Source of the DNA: JBDHRG01 sp039807445
GTDB taxonomy: Bacteria; Pseudomonadota; Gammaproteobacteria; Competibacterales; Competibacteraceae
Direction of reading: 5' to 3'
DNA length: 7,538 nt
Assembly (NCBI GenBank): GCA_039807445.1
Contig: JBDHRG010000180.1
Coordinates: forward strand, 1 to 7,538
Shown: in pieces, positions 4,325-7,538 of the stretch
Numbering within the stretch: position 1 is the stretch's first letter
How the letters are laid out: each line of letters opens with the position of its first letter
Notes under the pieces: model-generated
What the model was told of the DNA's origin: nothing
Seen by the model: only the letters and a program-made list of their open reading frames with translations
Database searches by the model: none
Program-made: the position numbers and the translations under genes

Positions 4325-6589
4325 ATGCTGTTGCGAGGACATTTCCCGATCCTGATCGCCCATGGCGACATCCGCGCGCAGAGCGTGGCCGGCGTGCGCC
4401 TGCGCGAGCTGCAGCAGCAGCTCGAAGCCGAGGGCTGGAAGACGATCGCGGTCGACAACGGCGCCGATGCCGGCATCCTGGCCACGGCGCACCGCGGGCT
4501 GGCCGCCGTGCTGTTCAGCGCCGAGGCGCTGCAGACCGACCCCGACACCGCCAAGCGCATCGTCGCGCTGATGGACGCGGTGCACCAGCGCGCACCAGGG
4601 CTGCCGGTGATCGCGCTCGGCGAGAGCGCCACGCTCGAAGGCACGTCGCCGAAGGCGGTGCAGGCATTGCGCAACCTGCACGGCATCCTCTACCTGTACG
4701 AGGACACGGTGTCGTTCCTGGCGCGGCAGGTAATGCGCGCCGCCGAGGACTACCTGGACCAGCTGCTGCCGCCCTTCTTCAAGGCGCTGGTGCAGCATGC
4801 CGAACGTTCGGCCTATTCGTGGCACACGCCCGGGCATGCCGGCGGCGTCGGGTTCCTCAAGTCGCCGGCCGGTTATGCGCTGCACCAGTTCTTCGGCGAG
4901 AACACGCTGCGATCGGACCTGTCGATCTCGGTGCCCGAACTGGGCTCGCTGCTCGACCACACCGGGCCGGTGAAGGAAGCCGAAGCCTATGCGGCGCAGG
5001 TCTTCGGCGCCGACCACACCTATTTCGTCACCAACGGCACCTCGACCGCGAACAAGATCGTCTGGCACTCGATGGCCGGGCGCGGCGACCTGGTGATCGT
5101 CGACCGCAACTGCCACAAGAGCCTGCTGCATTCGCTGATCATGACCGGCGCGACGCCGATCTACTTCACGCCGTCGCGCAACGACTACGGCATCATCGGC
5201 CCGATCGCGCTCGAGCAGTTTTCGCCCGAGGCGATCAAGAAGAAGATTGCCGCCAGCCCGATCGCGCGCAACCACAAGGGCAGCGTGCGCATCGCCGTGG
5301 TGACCAACTCCACCTACGACGGCCTTTGCTACAACGCCGAGAAGATCAAGGCCGTCGCCGCCAACCAGGTCGATGCGCTGCACTTCGACGAAGCCTGGTA
5401 CGCCTACGCCGCGTTCCACGAGTTCTATGCCGGCCGCCATGCGATGGGCGTGCCGCGCGGCCATGCGCGCGCCGACCACACGCTGGTCTTCGCCACGCAC
5501 TCGACGCACAAGCTGCTGGCGGCGTTCTCGCAGGCGTCGATGATCCACATCCAGGAGTCCGAGAAGCGCAAGATCGACACCACGCGCTTCAACGACGCCT
5601 TCATGATGCATGGCTCGACCTCGCCGCACTACGGCATCATGGCCTCGCTCGACGTCAGCTCGGCGATGATGGAAGGCAGCAGCGGCCGCGCCATCGTGCA
5701 GGAGACGCACGACGAGGCGATGCACTTCCGCCGTGCGCTGGCCGCGCTGGGCGCCGGCTTCAAGAAGAACGACTGGTGGTTCCAGGTCTGGCAGCCCGAC
5801 GGGCTGGACCTGGCCAAGGCCCCCGCCACCGCCGACTGGGTGCTCGACCCGAAAGCCTCGTGGCACGGCTTCGGCAAGGTCGCCGACGACTACGTGATGC
5901 TCGACCCGATCAAGGTCACGCTGCTCACGCCGGGCCTCGGCAAGGGCGCGAAGCTGGCGAAGAGCGGCATCCCGGCGGCGGTGGTCAGCAAGTACCTGTG
6001 GGAGCGCGGGCTGGTGGTCGAGAAGACCGGCCTGTACAGCTTCCTGATCCTGTTCTCGCTGGGCATCACGCGCGGCAAGTGGAGTTCGATGGTCGACGCG
6101 CTGGTCGACTTCAAGAACGACTACGACCGCAACGCGCCGCTGAAGCAGACGCTGCCGAGCATCGCCGAGGCCGGCAAGCACGCCTACGCCGGCTGGGGCC
6201 TGCGCGACCTGTGCGACGCGCTGCACGCCTGCTACCGCGACAACGACACCGCGGTGGCGATGAACGCGATGTACACCGAGCTGCCGGAGCCGGCGATGAC
6301 GCCGTCCGAGGCCTACGACCGCATGGTGCACGGCCGCGTCGAGCCGGTGCCGATCGACCAGCTGAAGGGCCGCGTCACCGCGGTGATGGTCGTGCCCTAC
6401 CCGCCGGGCATTCCGCTGATCATGCCCGGCGAACGCTTCATGACCGACTCGATCATCGACTACCTGAAGTTCGCGCGCGACACCGACGACCGCTTCCCCG
6501 GCTTCGAGGCCGACATCCACGGCCCGCGCTTCGACATCGACCGCAAGGGTCACAAGACCTGGCTGGTCGACTGCGTGAAGGAGGGTTGA
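4325..6589 (+). CDS. ldcA: PLP-dependent lysine/arginine-type decarboxylase, LdcA-like
   Basis: This 754-residue fold-type-I basic amino-acid decarboxylase is close in length to Pseudomonas LdcA (about 751) and E. coli AdiA (756). Residues 1-130 form the receiver-like wing domain. The PLP core follows, with HTPGHAGG (167-174), phosphate-binding GTSTANK (238-244), His264 (NCHKS, expected to stack on PLP), FDEAW with Asp355, and the Schiff-base lysine Lys396 in THSTHK. LDPIKVTLLTPG (526-537) and the C-terminal domain ending near residue 754 are complete. From memory it matches P. aeruginosa LdcA (PA1818, lysine decarboxylase) along its whole length, including FPxLIxHxDI near the N-terminus and KALVQH before the PLP core. 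The likely reaction is lysine to cadaverine plus CO2, in the cytoplasm; arginine cannot be excluded, since motifs of both AdiA and CadA occur. The enzyme consumes a proton, so it may serve acid tolerance or polyamine supply. The gene lies 11 nt after the porin and 4 nt before a paralogue. Confidence 0.88.
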   Translation: MLLRGHFPILIAHGDIRAQSVAGVRLRELQQQLEAEGWKTIAVDNGADAGILATAHRGLAAVLFSAEALQTDPDTAKRIVALMDAVHQRAPGLPVIALGESATLEGTSPKAVQALRNLHGILYLYEDTVSFLARQVMRAAEDYLDQLLPPFFKALVQHAERSAYSWHTPGHAGGVGFLKSPAGYALHQFFGENTLRSDLSISVPELGSLLDHTGPVKEAEAYAAQVFGADHTYFVTNGTSTANKIVWHSMAGRGDLVIVDRNCHKSLLHSLIMTGATPIYFTPSRNDYGIIGPIALEQFSPEAIKKKIAASPIARNHKGSVRIAVVTNSTYDGLCYNAEKIKAVAANQVDALHFDEAWYAYAAFHEFYAGRHAMGVPRGHARADHTLVFATHSTHKLLAAFSQASMIHIQESEKRKIDTTRFNDAFMMHGSTSPHYGIMASLDVSSAMMEGSSGRAIVQETHDEAMHFRRALAALGAGFKKNDWWFQVWQPDGLDLAKAPATADWVLDPKASWHGFGKVADDYVMLDPIKVTLLTPGLGKGAKLAKSGIPAAVVSKYLWERGLVVEKTGLYSFLILFSLGITRGKWSSMVDALVDFKNDYDRNAPLKQTLPSIAEAGKHAYAGWGLRDLCDALHACYRDNDTAVAMNAMYTELPEPAMTPSEAYDRMVHGRVEPVPIDQLKGRVTAVMVVPYPPGIPLIMPGERFMTDSIIDYLKFARDTDDRFPGFEADIHGPRFDIDRKGHKTWLVDCVKEG
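6578..6585 (+). promoter_or_regulatory. Shine-Dalgarno site inside the end of the first decarboxylase gene
   Basis: AAGGAGGG lies within the last codons of the preceding gene, eight bases before the ATG at 6594. With only four bases between stop and start, this indicates translational coupling of the two decarboxylases. Confidence 0.8.
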
Positions 6590-6593
6590 GGCG

Positions 6594-7538
6594 ATGAACC
6601 GCTATTCGAGCTACTCGCTGGCGCCGCAGGCGGTGCCGATCCCCTTCCACAAGCTGCTGAAGGTGGTGGCGGTGGTCGACCCCGAAAGCCTGCCGACCAA
6701 GGACCTGCTGGCGCAGATCCTCGCCGAGGGCTACGAGGTCGAGGTCGCCTCGATGCACGAGCGCGACCTCGGCGAGGACGCCTCGGTCGGCGCCTACATC
6801 GTGCTCACCGACGGCGCGCGCCTGGAAGGCGCGAAGGCACTGGTGCGCGGCGTGCGGGCCTTGGGCTTTCGCACGCCGCTGTGGGCACTGGCCGATGCAC
6901 ACCGCATCAGCGACCTGCCGGTGGTCGGCGGCCTGGGCGAGGTCGAGGGCTACATCTACCTGGGCCAGCAATCGCCGGTGTTCTACGCCAAGCAGGTCAT
7001 CGCCAGCCTGGTGCGCTACGGCATGAGCCTGCTGCCGCCGTTCTTCGGCAAGCTGATGGCCTACGACGGCAAGGCGACGATCGCCTTCGACTGCCCCGGA
7101 CACCAGGGCGGTCAGTTCTATCGCAAGTCGCCGCCGGGGCAGCTGTTCTTCAAGCACTTCGGCGAGGCGATCTTCCGCAACGACTTGTGCAATGCCGATG
7201 TGGAGCTGGGCGACCTGCTGATCCACGAGGGCGCGGCCGACGAGGCGCAGGCGCATGCGGCCGAAGTCTTCGGCGCCGACCGCACCTACTTCGTGCTCAA
7301 CGGCACCAGCACCTCGAACAAGATCGTCACCGGCGCGCTGCTCAAGCGCGGCGACCTGGTGCTGTTCGACCGCAACAACCACAAGTCGCTGCATCAGGGC
7401 GCGCTGGTGCAGGCCGGCGCGGTGCCGATGTTCCTGCCGACCGCGCGCAACGCCTTCGGCATGATCGGCCCGGTCGACTGGGAAGCCTGGGACGAGGCCG
7501 CATTGCGCGAGCAGATCCGCCGCAACCCGCAGGTCGAG
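6594..7538 (+). CDS. Ornithine decarboxylase-type PLP enzyme, 5' part (cut by window edge)
   Basis: The frame is open for 315 codons to the window end. Residues 1-135 form a receiver-like wing domain. The PLP core then begins with LLPPFFGKL (146-154) and FDCPGHQGG (165-173), followed by FGEAIFRNDLCNADVELGDL (189-208), IHEGA, FVLNGTSTSNKIV (phosphate loop at 237-243), and FDRNNHKS with His263 expected to stack on the cofactor. The pairs FDCPGHQGG, DLCNAD-xxxGDLLIHEG and DRNNHKS are those I recall from E. coli ornithine decarboxylases SpeC/SpeF. They differ from the matching HTPGHAGG, SDLSISVPELGSLLDHTG and DRNCHKS of the upstream gene. The likely reaction is ornithine to putrescine plus CO2. 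The Schiff-base lysine and the C-terminal domain lie beyond the window, so integrity cannot be judged. It is co-transcribed with the upstream decarboxylase. Whether it is biosynthetic or inducible is not visible. Confidence 0.88.
   Translation, partial: MNRYSSYSLAPQAVPIPFHKLLKVVAVVDPESLPTKDLLAQILAEGYEVEVASMHERDLGEDASVGAYIVLTDGARLEGAKALVRGVRALGFRTPLWALADAHRISDLPVVGGLGEVEGYIYLGQQSPVFYAKQVIASLVRYGMSLLPPFFGKLMAYDGKATIAFDCPGHQGGQFYRKSPPGQLFFKHFGEAIFRNDLCNADVELGDLLIHEGAADEAQAHAAEVFGADRTYFVLNGTSTSNKIVTGALLKRGDLVLFDRNNHKSLHQGALVQAGAVPMFLPTARNAFGMIGPVDWEAWDEAALREQIRRNPQVE

Noticed and set aside
4310..6553. A 747-codon minus-strand open frame
   Set aside because: It mirrors the decarboxylase codon for codon and is rich in Val/Arg/His/Gln from reverse-complemented GC-rich codons. 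No domain is recognisable.
3997..6597. An 866-codon plus-strand frame overlapping the porin and the decarboxylase
   Set aside because: It is offset from both real reading frames, Arg/Ala-rich without motifs, and contradicted by two well-placed Shine-Dalgarno/start pairs.

Overview
The window is a high-GC stretch with codon use strongly biased to G/C at third positions. Together with the gene families present, this points to a betaproteobacterium, most likely of the order Burkholderiales (a Rubrivivax/Leptothrix/Variovorax-like lineage). That placement is inferred from sequence style and recalled family members, not from a database search. There are no tRNA or rRNA genes, CRISPR arrays, insertion sequences or phage genes.

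Layout. (1) Positions 1-120 (+) hold the last 39 codons of an outer-membrane beta-barrel protein. (2) Converging on it from the minus strand is a three-gene unit read right to left. A 128-residue stand-alone receiver protein (2779-2393) comes first. A 666-residue soluble hybrid follows (2344-344), carrying GAF, histidine kinase, receiver and LuxR/FixJ-type DNA-binding domains on one chain. Last is an 86-codon remnant of an AI-2E (PerM-like) family membrane transporter (344-84), which overlaps the kinase stop codon and loses family similarity right beside a perfect 24-bp palindrome. (3) Positions 2780-2954 form a divergent control region with a striking concentric inverted repeat and a plausible sigma70 promoter facing right. 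(4) A plus-strand operon follows: a DcaP-like outer-membrane porin (2955-4313), an LdcA-like lysine/arginine-type PLP decarboxylase (4325-6589), and the first 315 codons of an ornithine-decarboxylase-type paralogue (6594-7538, cut by the window edge). The porin/decarboxylase junction is 11 nt and the decarboxylase/decarboxylase junction is 4 nt. Both downstream genes have strong Shine-Dalgarno sequences lying in or against the end of the gene before.

How the parts may work together. The right-hand operon would make diamines (cadaverine, putrescine or agmatine) from basic amino acids while consuming a cytoplasmic proton, with a porin for solute passage through the outer membrane. The divergent two-component genes are the obvious candidates to control it. 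The inverted repeat between them is centred about 43 bp upstream of the predicted start of the porin transcript, where a LuxR/FixJ-type activator would be expected to sit. The most unusual points are the one-chain sensor-to-DNA-binding protein, the small companion receiver with an altered metal-binding pocket, the concentric operator-like dyad, and the pairing of a DcaP porin with two tandem fold-type-I decarboxylases. The regulatory link and the substrates are inferences.
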